The notes beneath the pieces are model-generated. The model worked only from the letters and a program-made list of their open reading frames with translations, ran no database searches and was not told the DNA's origin. Below, in pieces: positions 22,129 through 33,640 of a DNA stretch of 64,000 nucleotides. Each line of letters begins with the position of its first letter. Position 1 is the first letter of the stretch. The stretch is from Kingdonia uniflora (Eukaryota; Streptophyta; Magnoliopsida; Ranunculales; Circaeasteraceae), in the NCBI GenBank assembly GCA_014058105.1, contig JACGCM010000465.1, positions 1,054,001-1,118,000 on the forward strand, given 5' to 3'. The position numbers were made by a program, and so were the translations under genes.

Positions 22129-24459
22129 CTAATGGCTAGGAATAATAGAGTTTACAAGCATGGATGCCTGCTCATGCACGACACAAAACAAAATGGGGGA
22201 AGCTGCACCCCTAGCTGCTAAAAAGTGAGGAATAAAATTACAACGCCTATCGACATGCTCAAAAATAAAATAAAATAAACCAGCTGCTAACGCTCTCAAA
22301 TCTTGAGCTAGAGTGAGGGCTCCCCATGAAAGGTCATCAGATCTGTCTCTGAAGGCTCGTACCAGCCGCTGACAGTCGGTAAGAAGGAGGACTCTGTCCA
22401 GACCCAATCTGATAGCTTCCTGCATCCCTCGGATCACGGCGATGGCCTCCGCCCCTTTGGGATCGGCTGCCCTAGCTGAATCATAACCTGCACAAATAAG
22501 AGAGTTGGTGTGAGATTTAATCGTGAATCCCGTGCCTCCTGGGGTGTCAGGCTTAGTCCAAGAGGCATCCACATTTATAACATGCCACCCTTCGGTGGCT
22601 TGGTGGGTGGGTAGAAACGGTCTGGGAGGAATAGGGGCAGTTCTATCCTGTGTAATGAGAAACTGTTTTGCCCACTTAAGGGCTTCCGCGGGTTCAGGTC
22701 TTTTCTGTTCGAAAATGAGCTCATTCCTACTCATCCAGATGACGTACATGATAGTGCTGAGAGTGCCATAGAAGGTAGGAGGGCCCGTCATACCACCTTT
22801 CAGCTGGAAGCAACGTTGGAAAGTTTGTCGCACAGAGTCCGTGTATCTCCAGTTCCTCATGTCAAGAGCGAGGGCAGAATTACTCCATAATTCATGATTT
22901 TTGGTGCAAAAGAAAAGGGCGTGCGTGGTAGTTTCTGCTTCTACTCCACATCTAGGGCAGATAGTATCCCAGTTGCTATCACCGAACCATAAATTGGCCT
23001 TAGTCGGGATGCCATCCTGGATGGCTTTCCAAAGGAAGAACTGGATGCGAAAGGGAACATGTATTTTCCATATGTGATCCCAAGATGGCCCTTCGTTCGA
23101 TTCCGGGAAAAAATTTTGGTCTTCCCGGTCTTGGTCAAGGATGGAGTATTGATGCACCGATCTGACCGTTAGAATGCCATTTTGTTCCTTTGTCCATCTG
23201 AGAACGTCCTTCGTCGGGTATCTACTAAGGGGGATGGCAGTAATGATGTCGACTATGTCTTTATGGAACATGGCGTGGACTAGATGCGACTTCCAAGTAC
23301 GGCTGGTAGTCCATATGAGGTCGGCAACTCGTGTGATGGAGCGATTGAGATGAGCTGGGCCGGCTGGCCGTCCGTACGGAATTCCAGGGATCCATGGTTC
23401 CAACCAGCAATCAACACTCATTCCGTTGCCGATGTGCCATCTAAGCTCTGGCCATATTCGATTCCTAGCCTTGATGATTCCTTTCCAGATCCAAGAATCG
23501 GAGGGCCGAGCGGTGGCTAATAAAGGGGAAATTTTAGGAGTGTATTTAGTGATCAAGTTATGAGCCCAGAGTTTGTCCGGCTCTTTGATCAGGCGCCAGA
23601 AAAGCTTAGCCATCATGGCTTGGCTATGGTGACTCGCTTTGCGGATTCCTAAGCCTCCAAGCTTCCGGGGTCGACAGAGAAGCTTCCATTTGAGGAGTTG
23701 GGGTTTGTTTTTTCCCTCCGTATTTGTGCCCCACAGGAATCTGGCGTTAATAGAGTCCATATTTTTACAAGTCTTAGCAGGGAATGGAAAGATGGCCATC
23801 TGGAAAGATGGGATTGTCGAGTTAACAGCTTTAATCAGGGTAAGCCTTCTGGCTTGGGAGAGGTGTTTGGCTTTCCAGCCCTCGATTCTGCTAGAGACTC
23901 GGGAGATGATATCTTGGAAGTTGAGGCTCTTCGACCTATCAAAGGTAAGGGGAGCGCCGAGGTATTTATCGCCCGAAGTGTCTTTTTTGATATGGAGGAG
24001 ATTCTGGATGAGCTTGTGGTGTCGGTGATGACAGCTCTTGCTGAACAGAATGCACGATTTGCTAAGGTTAATCTCTTGGCCAGACACTTGCTTGAAAGTA
24101 GTGAGGGCGTCTTTTAAAGCTCCGGCTTCGTCGAGGTTTGCTTTGAAGAAAATAAAGTTGTCGTCGGCAAAGAGCAGGTGAGAGATGGGAGTGTTGCCTC
24201 TAGCAGTGATACCGTAAAGTTCCCCTTTGATCTCCTTGTTGAGAATGATGCGAGAAAGGACCTCCGAGCAAATTAGGAAGAGGGAAGGCGAAAGGGGGTC
24301 ACCTTGACGGAGTCCGCGTCCAGGCTTGAGGAGTCCGTAGAGAGTCCCGTTAAGATTAAAAGAGAGTCGGGTGGTAGATATGCATTGAAAGATCCAATCG
24401 CACCACTTCTCGTAGAATCCCATGGCTTTTAAGGTGTCGGTCAGGAAGCTCCATTCCAC
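22129..24459 (-). pseudogene. LINE B ORF2, RT palm to RNase H (776 codons open)
   Basis: A long uninterrupted frame: GRGLRQGDPLSPSLFLICSE, then ISHLLFADDNFIFF with both catalytic Asp, KYLGAPLTF, RLTLIKAVNS, FLWGTNTEGK, GGLGIRKA, a zf-RVT part (PFRIQFFLWKAIQDGIPTK, CPRCGVEAETTTHALFFC) and a C-terminal RNase H (INVDASW, KGAEAIAVIRGM, LLLTDCQRLV, VDRRCNFIPHFLA). The catalytic D, E and D are present. Its reading begins after a frameshift just downstream of SKAFDR near 24465, so the ORF is not intact, but it is the best-preserved LINE coding stretch here. The protein would reverse-transcribe LINE RNA at the nicked target. Confidence 0.92.
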
Positions 24460-24465
24460 CGATCA

Positions 24466-26250
24466 AAAGCTTTGCTCAGATCGAGTTTAACCATCATGTA
24501 GCTAGAGGTTCCTCTTTTTTTTTTTTTAGGGTAGTAAGGATATCTTGGGCCATGAGGATATTGTCAAAAGTTTGCCTACCGGGTATGATAGTGTTCTGAG
24601 CAGGGGAGATGAACTTGTTGAGGAGAGGTCGGAGTCTGTTCGCTAAAATTTTGGTGATCAGCTTAAGCTTAACCTTACACAAGCTAATAGGCCTAAAATG
24701 CTCTTGGGATTCAACATTCTTTTTCTTGGGGAAGAGAGTAATGTTTGTGTGGTTGAACTCTTGGAGGAGGCGGCCCGATTGGAAAAAGGCGAGCGTAACC
24801 TTAAAGAGGTCTTGTTTGACCGTATCCCAGGACTTTTGGTAGAAATGTGGTGTGAAACCGTCCGGGCCAGAAGACTTATGGGGGGGTTCATAGAGTAAAG
24901 GGCTTCTTTAAGCTTATCCATGGTAGGCTCCTTTATGAGCAGGGCGTTATCCTCCTCTGTAACTAGCTTTTCCATAATATTGAGGTCCTGGATCAGTATA
25001 TGGGGGTTCGAGGGGGTGAAGAGGTTGGTGTAGAAATCCACAAAAGTGTTCCCAATATCTTCCCTAGCAGTGCCCCACGTTCTATCATATCTCTGGATTT
25101 ACTTAATGGAGTTGTGTCTGCGCCGGTTGAGAGTAGAAAGGTGGAAGGACTTTGTATTGCGGTCCCCCTCCTTAAGCCAAAGCTCACGGGACTTGTCACG
25201 CCAAAGAGTCTCTTTTTGAGAAAGAAGCTGGTTAAGATTTTGCTGGAGGTTCAGCTCCTCATTGATATTATCCTCGGAGGGAGGCTCTTTTTGGGCGTCC
25301 CTGATCTAGTCCCTTATGTGCTGGATTTGGTTAGGAATGCTTTTGTATATATCCTTGTTCCAGATTGTGAGCTCTTTTTTGGTATGCCGGAGCTTCTTGC
25401 ATAGCCTCAGCTGATGGGAGCCCATCTGTTCAGTAGCCCAAGCATTATTGATAACCTTCTTGCAACCAATGTGGTTTATCCAGGCAGATTGGAAATAGAA
25501 TTGTTTAAGAAGAAAAGGCCTATCCGCATCAGTATTCAAGATGATAGGTCCGTGGTCCGAGCCTATGATAGGCAAGTTACGGATCATGGCGTCTAGAAAA
25601 GTGGTGCACCAGGGGATGGAAACGATGGCTCTGTCAAGGCGTTGCTTGATCAGATTAGTTCCACGCCCCTTGTTTGACCATGTGAAGGGGACCCCTGTGT
25701 ACCCCAAGTCAATAATCGAGGCGTCAAAGATAAATTCCTCCAAGGGGTTCCGCGACGTATTGTCGAAGGGGATTCTACCGTATTTTTCCTCCTGACATGT
25801 AATGTCGTTAAGGTCGCGAATGATAACCCATGGGACGGTGATAAAGCGCGTCAGGTTTCCAATGGATGCCAAGTAGGCACTCCTATGCTGGGTATCGGGG
25901 GGGCCATAAGTGAAGGAACATAGCCAAGGAACATGGGCTTCGCCCTGGGCCTGGATTGGGGTTTGGGACTGGATGAGAGCATCGATACCATTGGGAGAGG
26001 AGGAGAGAATGGTAAGGTCGATCTCGTGAGTCCATGCAAGCCAGAGTCCACCATCGAGCTGATGTGAGGCATTGACCGAGAATGTGTAGGTCATGCCCAG
26101 GGTATTGAGCTTAGTAAGAGTGTCAGGGTCAGATGCCTTGGTCTCAGACAGAAAAATAATATCAGGATGGTATTTGTGATTATGCACAATAAGCTATCTA
26201 AGGGTTGACTTTTTTGCAGTCCCTCTGCAGTTCTAGGAGAGGACAATCAT
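24466..26250 (-). pseudogene. LINE B ORF2, endonuclease and RT fingers
   Basis: ATG at 26250 opens MIVLS, then a stop (TAG) where Trp of WNCRG stands, and another stop before LIVHNHKYHPDIIFLSETK. The frame 26187-25306 is then open through the endonuclease: WLCSFTYGP, IRDLNDIT, FTWSNKGRGTNLIKQRLDRA, IIGSDHGPIIL (SDH motif). After 25306 the frame changes: LWLKEGDRNTKSFH, VDFYTNLFTPSNPHI, SSGPDGFTPHFYQKSWD, ISLCKVKLKLITKILANRLRPLL, GRQTFDNI. Frameshifts and stops disable it. Confidence 0.88.
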
Positions 26251-26920
26251 TGACAACCGAGGGCCAGTGTCGGGCCCGCTTCCGAGGTTTGGATACTAGG
26301 GATAGTTGTGTGGTTAGAATGGTGACGACATTTTGTGGGGGTTGCAAGATTCGTGTTCCATGTTTTGTGAAGCATGCTACCTATGAATGCGAGTCTGTGT
26401 TGTTAAGGATGGTATAATAAGGACCGAGTTGTTTTAACAAAGAGATGTCGCCATGAGACGTTCCCTCTAATCTTCTCGCGGCGCACTTCAGTCTGTCTCA
26501 GTATGTTATCAGCGCAGTTCTGGGAGTGCCTCTTACTCTAGAGTTTCCTGAGCCAGGCTCTAAGGTGTTGCGGGGAAAGTGAAGGCTCAGCCGGTGTGTG
26601 CTAAACCAGTGTGTGATATTATGATTTGTGTTCATGCGCAGAACTACAAGCCGTGGTGTGTATTTTGTATCTGTGACTGAGAGCTCCGGTTAAAATGTCA
26701 TGGCTAATTTTACGTCGCGTGCGCTTCCTATAATAATGTTTTGACCGCCATCTTCCAGGGAGAGCTGTTTTGGTCATGTTACAAGTGGGCATCTTAACGT
26801 TAAATTTAAACACATGCATAGGAATAATGGTGTGCGTAAGTGATGGGTCAGCCTTAGTTGACGGTCCCTCAGGGAAGTAGATCTCACACTGAGGGCCGGC
26901 ATTGCGTGTGAGATAGTCTA

Positions 26921-28986
26921 CTACAAGACTTGTGTCAGAGTGGGTCCTAGCCGAGTTAAAATCCACATTAATAGGTCTACCTCTATCAATAAAATGAGAC
27001 TCGCACATTGGTAACGCAGCAAAGTGATAATGTAAGGAAAAAAAGGTAGCGAGTGAGTATGTGCTAACCGTGAATACTTACTTACCTTGGCGGGGGGTTC
27101 GGAATCCCCGGACTCGGCTTCATCCATAATAAAGTTCCTTCTGCACTTTCGGTTGCTCTCTCCAATTACCTTCAAAATGTTGTAACTATGGTCGGAGCCG
27201 ACGTCGGTAGAGAAGAGATCATGATGTGTCGGGGTATGCCATTTCCTGCTGTCCGGAGACGATAAACTGGTATCTAGTAGAACCGTTTCACTCCCGGAGT
27301 CAGAACTAGGAGCCGTAATCCGTCGAGGTTCGGTCAGAGTAGGGAAGAGGCAGTGTGTGTTGGCCGGTGGAAGCTGGGGTCCATGAGTCCGGGCGGGAGT
27401 AGGCCAAAAGATCACTTCAAGTCTAGTGGCAGCTAGTTTATGTGGTAGTTGGGCTTCCATGTTGACCTTGGGCCTGGTAGGTGGGCAAACTTCCAAATTG
27501 AAATCCCAAACAAGTGTTTGGGGCAAGAGCTTCGTGTTTGGCAGTGGCCTAGGCCCAGCCTCAAGGGGTACAAACAATATTGTTGGGAAAGGTCCAGCCT
27601 GTAAGATTCCAGAGCTGGATAAAGGAGTGGGCTTAGGTCTTTTATTAGGGTCCAGGCCTCCTGGCGAGCTAGTGTGTTGCTGATCCGGTCCAACTTGTTT
27701 ATCCAGCGGCTCTTTGCGTCCAAATGTGTTACGTGAAGATTGATTGAGTTGTGAGGGGCCTGCGTTCAGAAACTCATAAATGCTGTCATCACGTAAGGTC
27801 TTGGGGATGTCAAAAAGAAACTTCTCTTTTGTGGGTTCGAGAGAAGGTACGGACTGCATGTAGATGTGATTTTTGACGTGCTGCATGGCTTCCCCAACGG
27901 CTAGGATCTTGGTATGGGTTAAACTATTTTGGCTTGTCGTAGTGTGACCTAATAAACCCCGTTTTCCGTCGAGGCTCTGCTGAGAATGTTGTCGGGCTCG
28001 GTCGTAACCATCCCATACGTTGAGTTGCTGAATAGTCTTTTGAATAGTGTATCCCATTTCCATGTAGATTGGAGTTGGAGAATGGACTTGAGTATCCGCT
28101 TGAGCCGGTTCTGTTCTTACATTATTCGAGCACTTTGGGCTGTCGGAGTGGGTAGGGTGAAACTACTAGAAGTTGTATGCCGTTGACTTCTTAGGTGGAT
28201 TAACTTGAATTTGCTGCCCGAAAGGAAAGTGTATTTAGCCGGTGATGTTCATACAGTTTCTCTCTTGAAGTATATTTTTGAACCGGGTACAGAATGTGAG
28301 AGGGTGTGATAACAACCCACATAATGCATAAAATGCTTCAAGTCTTTCGAATCCCACCGAAAGGACAGCTTCCCCATAGCTTCCCGGGCAAGGAATGGGT
28401 ATCGAGGTAATCAAGGGTTTGTCGATGGCAAGGTATACTTGAATCCGGACGAAGCTTGCCTTAAGGTTATCGTTGCCTTGCTGTTGCAAGTCTATTCTCA
28501 CAAACTCGCCAATGATGTTACTGATGGCAGCGATGGTTTCTCTTTCGATCAAACAACACGGAAGTCCCGACACTTGCACCCAACATAGGTGCTTCGGAAA
28601 TATCATTTCCTTTTGTTGGAGTAGGGGATCAAATTGTTGTTGGAGAATAGAGAAACCGTGAATGTTCACCGGTGGAGTTTGTAAGATAGTGTAGAGGTCT
28701 TCTTTGTCTTGAAAATTAGCCACGAATACTCGAGACGACTATTCGTATGACATAGGAGGAAGGCGTTGGATCAGTTTTCCCCATTCGTGTTTAATCCCTT
28801 CTGAAATAACTTGTTCTCTAAGGAACGGTGAGATGGATTAAAAGCAAGAGAAAACTTCCATTTATGTTGTAGCTTATGCCACCGGGATGGGTCGAGATAA
28901 AGCACCGTGAGGGGTTCGTTAGTTGTGCATTTAAGCATCAGGTCTTTGAGTTCTCTGTTGCCGTTTTCATCTGTAGTTTTATCCAT
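26921..28986 (-). pseudogene. LINE B ORF1 (DUF4283, CCHC-type knuckle, Pro-rich tail)
   Basis: Start at 28986 (MDKTTDENGNRELKDLM), a conserved RWHKLQHKWKFSLAFNPS block, a frameshift near 28760, then VNIHGFSILQQQFDPLLQQKEMIFPKHLCWVQVSGLPCC and IGEFVRIDLQQQGND, the DUF4283 core. The zinc motif FERLEAFYALCGLLSHPLTFC keeps Cys, His and Cys but has Tyr for the first Cys. The open frame 28063-26921 is a long Ser/Pro-rich tail. The same blocks occur in LINE C ORF1, so the two are one family. Confidence 0.82.
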
Positions 28987-29288
28987 GATAGGGTTCCAGA
29001 AGGAGCGGGAAGGGAAACAAGAGGAGTAAAAGCAAAAAGAAGTCAGCAGGGGTTAAGAGTTTCGGTAGCCAATCAAAAAAATAGGGTGATTAATGGATAC
29101 AAGGTTCGTGGGGTCGAAATGATTGGATGGATGGGTTGTACAAAGGAAAGGGAGTAAAATATGGGGTGAGAGTGAGGGAGAGAGTGAATGAGTGTGGTAG
29201 AGAGGAGAAAAGTAGATGAAGGGAGAGTGGTAGCAGGTGAAGGAGTGGAGGAGAGAGAAGGGAGAGAAAGGGGTCAAGGGGGGAAAAA
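28987..29288 (-). promoter_or_regulatory. LINE B 5' leader, pyrimidine-rich
   Basis: About 300 bases of the minus strand are dominated by CT-rich runs (CTCTCTCCCTCACTCTC and similar). LINE C begins with a comparable CT-rich leader (35168-35339). Such leaders often hold the internal promoter, but no element is identified. Confidence 0.5.
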
Positions 29289-29306
29289 GGATACTACAAA
29301 ATCCAT
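29289..29306. repeat. Target-site duplication of LINE B, right copy
   Basis: Identical to 22070-22087 over 18 bases. Confidence 0.95.
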
Positions 29307-30399
29307 GAGCTTTCTAGGAGTGCTAATAGATGTTTGTTGACTTGTGCAGGTATTGGAGAAGGTAGTGCTATTATATACAATGAAGGTTACAGCCCTAGAC
29401 GTTCAACAACTAGATTAAGGATCTACTCTGAGTCTGAGAATAGTTGGGCTAGGCTCCTTACCTATAATTTAGGGTGGAAAGTTAAGACTAGTGATCTCTT
29501 TAACTTGGATGATCATCTAATGACTAAATGGAGAATGGTTGAGCTAGGCTCCCTACTCTTTTTCAACTAGTAAGGTTTAATCTGAACTATGTTATTGGAT
29601 TGCTTAACAAAATTAATTTAGGAACTAGTCACCAAAGGTTCATTTCAAGAAGCTACAACCTAGTGATTATAAGGAATATGAAGTTTAGTATTACGATGGA
29701 GAATGGCAGGGTTAGGCTCCCTACTCATTTTAGTACTAAAGTTTAGTATCCATAATGTCATTAGATGTTCATTTGTTTACACCAATCAGGTTAGGAGATA
29801 CTGTGCAAAGACCATATGGATTACAAAGCCAAACACTAAGATTGAGAATGACTGGGCTAGGCTCCCTTCTCTTAATCTAGGAAGTGGGCTTATAATACAT
29901 AATGGCAAGAGGCACATCCTTATGGTGAGAGTGAACTTTGGTAACCATTTCATGGTCTGGCTGGAACCTATGTTCATTGCTTATGGTCAGAGACTACTGG
30001 ATTGCAGGAGTGGGATCCTCCAAGGACAGTTTCCTTGGAGTGCCAGTGAGAAGAGAGATTGTGAGAGAGATAGGGATGTCCTTATGAGGGAAATTAATTA
30101 TGTAGCCACCTTTTCATTTAAGGGGGTTATTTCTTTAAACAACTCAAAAGTAGAATCCCTGAGTGGTTTTTACTAACTCATATCTTTATCATTGCATGCT
30201 TAGTAGTTGTGCTCATTATACACCTTATTGCAAACTACTCCTTCTCTGGGAAGCATCATGAGCATTGGCCCAGTGTGAACAATCAAGGTAAGAATTGGGC
30301 TGGGGGTTACTACCAGTACTTTTACTTCTACTTGTCTCATTTTAGAAGTTATATTTATTACTCATTTGGGGGATGTTAAAAGAGTATCAAATAGTTTGA
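29307..30399 (+). other. LINE A ORF1/ORF2 spacer with a four-copy motif
   Basis: No complete ORF. A motif of about 28 bases (GAGAATGGTTGGGCTAGGCT plus CCCTACTC) occurs at 29436, 29531, 29699 and 29844 with small changes, 95 to 168 bases apart. The longest frame (29703-30176) shows no known domain. Confidence 0.7.
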
Positions 30400-30597
30400 A
30401 TGATGAGTACAATTGGATGCTGGAATGTGAGAGGCCTATGTGGCAACTTAAGACAAAAAGAACTTAAAGACTGGATTAAAAAGTACAAACTTTTCCTCTT
30501 TGGCCTTGTTGAAACCAAAATTAAAGAACACAACAAAGATAAGATTCTGAATAATATCTGCAACTGCAATGGATAGAATATGACCTACAACTATATG

Positions 30598-30602
30598 GAT
30601 TC
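30598..30602. repeat. Target-site duplication (GATTC), left of solo LTR
   Basis: GATTC directly before TGTTAAGG. The same five bases follow the LTR at 31388-31392. Five bases is the usual copia duplication. Confidence 0.9.
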
Positions 30603-31387
30603 TGTTAAGGGTGAACTCTAACTATGTTGGTCGAAGCTCTGTGGAGCTCAAGGAACGAGCTCGGAATTCGCTATGCTTGTCGAAGCTCATTGGAGCTCGT
30701 GAAACGAGCAAGGATAGAAGTCGGAGTAAAACAGATTGAAAATGAGATTTTCAATGTTTAGATTCGAACTGGTTTTGGTACCTAAGATTCGAGCTGGTTA
30801 TGTTAACTGAAGACTCTAGCTGGTAAAGTTTTATGAAAACTCGAACTGGTTCTATGCGAACTACTAAAGAAGGATTCAAAGTCCGTCGAAGTATGACAAG
30901 ATAGATCGCCAGCTCACTGGACAAGATGGCAGAGTTGTTAGACCTTACAACTACAGCTGTGTCAGAGCATGGCGTCAACACCAACTCCAAGATATCTGGA
31001 GAGTACCCTTGTAATGTGACCTAACAAAGGAAGGGCTGAGTCATTCTGGTACATAGGAGTCCGCCTCGAGATCTGTACTACTTGTAATTAGTTCTCTACT
31101 ATATAAAGAGGACTGAGGTTATGTTTAATGGATGATGTGAGTTTAACCTTAAGAGTTAGGATTTGAAGAGACTCCATTAAAAAGCTTTGAGAAAGCTTGA
31201 GAGATCATTTTTGTAACCTATTTGATTATAGTGGATTGTTCGCGGGAGTAGTTTTTTATCCGTAAGGATTTTCCACTTCCCTCCTCTAGGTAAATTATAG
31301 TGTTTTTGATTTCGAATCTTTCTGGAATTTCAATTTATCATTCTGAGGCGTAGAATTGGGATTAGCTACCCCTGAGATTTCCCAACA
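30603..31387 (+). repeat. Solo copia LTR inside LINE A ORF2
   Basis: 785 bases, TGTTAAGG...CCCAACA, flanked by GATTC on both sides. It shares with the LTR at 11180-11960 the start, the GAACTGGTT boxes, GTATATAAAGAGGACT, GTAACCTATTTGATTATAGT and the GATTTTCCACTTCCCTCC end block. No internal copia sequence is present, so recombination between two LTRs probably removed it. Confidence 0.93.
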
Positions 31388-32223
31388 GATTCTGTACATG
31401 GTAGAATTTGGGTATTCTGGCAAGATGACCACATAAAAGTTTCTAATATCCATCATGAAGACCAGATTATATCAATGGATGTTATCCTTGAGTCTGGAAA
31501 ACAAATTATACTCTTTATGGCAGCAACATCAAAAGAAGGAACCTATGGAATTTACTTCACCAAAAAGCTGCCAATATGAATTTTCCTTGGTGTATGCTGG
31601 GAGACTTTAACTCAATCTTGAACTCTCAAGAAAAAGTTAGAGGCAGTCCAGTGAGACCAGCAAACCTTATTGATCTTCTTAACTATCTTCAGAATATTGG
31701 CCTTATAGATTGTAAATACAAGGGCTGCTTCCTCACTTGGAATAATAGGAATTCACAAGGACAAAGATTTTTTTGCAAGCTTGATAAAGTCCTTATTAAT
31801 TTTGATTGGAATGTCAAATTTAATAACTCTGAAGTTGAATTTCTTAAACCAGGTTCTTCTGACCACTCTGCCATGGTTCTTAGCACAGGATTGAAAACTA
31901 AAGGTGGTCCTAAAACCTTCAAATTCTATAACTTTTGGGCAGACAAGATAGACTTTGTGGATATTGTTAGCAAAGCTTGGGATTGCTATGAAGAAGGTAA
32001 TGCTACTTCCAAATTTTCTCAAAAGCTAAAAAAGGTGAAAGCTGCTATCAGAAGTAAGTATGTTTCTTCTAGTATTAACTTAATGAATAAGACCGAGACT
32101 GCTAAAGCTCATTTGGAGATGATCCAGGAAGCCTTACAGACTAATCCTTTGAATTCTACTCTTGTTAAGAAAGAACATGAGGCTCTTGTTAATTATACTA
32201 CTTTGGCTACTTAAGAAGAGGCT

Positions 32224-33640
32224 TTGAACAAACAAAATTGTAGGGTAGATTGGTTGAATCTTGAGGATAGTAATACAAACAAATTTCACAGATTCCTTCC
32301 TGCTAGGAGATCTACGAACAAAATCTTGTCTATGAATGATGATGAAGACAACCAATTCACTACTAAAAATGAGATTAGTGAATGTGGTCTTAATTATTTT
32401 ACTAAAATCCTGGGTTCAACTCCAGCATTGACGTAGATCTTATCAATCAAATGAACATTGAGGATTTTCTTTAGCCTGAGATGATTGATAAGATGCAAGA
32501 AAGTGTGAGTAGGAATGAGATTGTTGAAGCCTTATCCCTTATTGGCTATGACAATGCTCCTGGCCATGATGGCTTCACAACCTACTTCTTTAAGAAAGCA
32601 TGGAGAAAAGTAAGAAATGAGTTTGTGGAAGCCATTAACAATGTTTTTCAATCTGTGAAACTGCTTGGGGAGTTGAATACTAATTTCATCACCCTTATTC
32701 CCAAAGTTAGTAATCCCAAAAAGATCAGTGAATTTAGACCTATATCTTGTTGTAACACCATGTACAAGTGTATTTATAAAATCATCACTATTAGAGTAAA
32801 AGTTGTTATTGCCTCTCTTATTTCTCCTAACCAATTTGCCTTTATTTATGGGAGGAATATCACTGATAATAATATCTTACTCACCCATAAAATTTTGAGG
32901 AACTATCATAGAAATAAAGAATCTAGTAGGTGTGCTGCCAAGATTGACCTCAAGAAAGCTTATGATATGGTGAGCTGGGAGGCAATTGAGGCAACTCATA
33001 GAAAGTTTAAATTTCTAGATAAGGTTATTGGCTAGATTCTGGAATGCATAACCACCACTAAATTCTCTATTGCTATAAATGGCTCTCTCAAAGGCTACTT
33101 CAAAGGGAGAAGGGGCATAAGGCAAGGTGATCTCATTTCACCTTATTTGTTTGTTCTCCTGATGAAAATCTTTGCCAGAATCATGAAAGATCAAGTTGAG
33201 AAGAAGTTGTTTAAACTCCATAATAGATGCATCAAGCCTAAGATTTCTCACTTGTGTTTTGCAGATAATTTAATTGCCTTTATGAAAGGTGAAGTGGGAC
33301 AGCCACCTCTCTAGCTAACTCTTTAAGACAATTCAATAACTTTGCAAGTTTAGAAGTTAACCATGATAAGAGTAGACTGTATTTTGCTTGAGTGACTAAT
33401 CAGGTCAAAGATGATATCTTGAACTGTTAAGACTTCATTGCAGGTACTCTTCCTATTAAGTATCTTGGTTTACCTCTTATTACGGCTTACTACTAGAGAT
33501 TGCTTACCCTTAATTGAAAACATGCAAAAGAGAGTTACTTCTTGGAAAAGCAAGTTCTTAAGCTATGTAGGTAGGCTTACTTTGCTTAAAGTTATGATTA
33601 GTGGTATGCACATATATTGAAGTGAAGTGTTTAAACTCCC
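32224..33640 (+). pseudogene. LINE A ORF2 reverse transcriptase
   Basis: Blocks: NCRVDWLNLEDSNTNKFH, APGHDGFTTYFFKKAW, NTNFITLIPKVSNPKKISEF, RPISCCNTMYKCIYKIIT, ISPNQFAFIYGRNITDNNIL, KIDLKKAYDMVSWE, then after a stop at 33033 GRRGIRQGDLISPYLF and CFADNLIAF. The last differs from the catalytic F-A-D-D by Asn for the second Asp. Stops and frameshifts occur near 32210, 32436, 33035 and 33315. The enzyme would be inactive. Confidence 0.87.

Larger units (their letters stand above)
22088..29288 (-). mobile_element. LINE B, full-length non-LTR retrotransposon on the minus strand
   Basis: 7,201 bases bounded by a perfect 18-bp target-site duplication. In the minus sense: pyrimidine-rich leader, ORF1 (DUF4283 and zinc knuckle), ORF2 (endonuclease, RT, zinc, RNase H), short 3' UTR and an A-rich end (AAAAATAAAATAAAAT). 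It is inserted in LINE A between ORF1 and the spacer. LINE C (35165-42090) is a relative in both ORFs. Confidence 0.93.
30400..32214 (+). pseudogene. LINE A ORF2 endonuclease domain, split by a solo LTR
   Basis: ATG at 30400 opens MMSTIGCWNVRGLCGNLRQ and FGLVETK. A TAG stop lies at 30574. The solo copia LTR interrupts at 30603-31387. If it and one duplication are ignored the frame runs on without a break into RIWVFWQDDHIKV. A frameshift near 31570 follows, then FPWCMLGDFNSIL, FLTWNNRNSQGQR, KLDKVLINFDW and KPGSSDHSAMVL with the SDH motif. The linker to RT is Lys-rich and ends with a stop at 32212. Confidence 0.85.

Noticed and set aside
23698..24117. Plus-strand open frame of 139 codons
   Set aside because: Antisense shadow of the LINE B reverse transcriptase, which has catalytic motifs on the minus strand.
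26921..28063. A 380-codon open frame that looks like a new Pro-rich host protein
   Set aside because: It is collinear with the Pro/Ser-rich tail of LINE ORF1, between the zinc motif and the ORF2 start, inside LINE B limits set by the target duplication.
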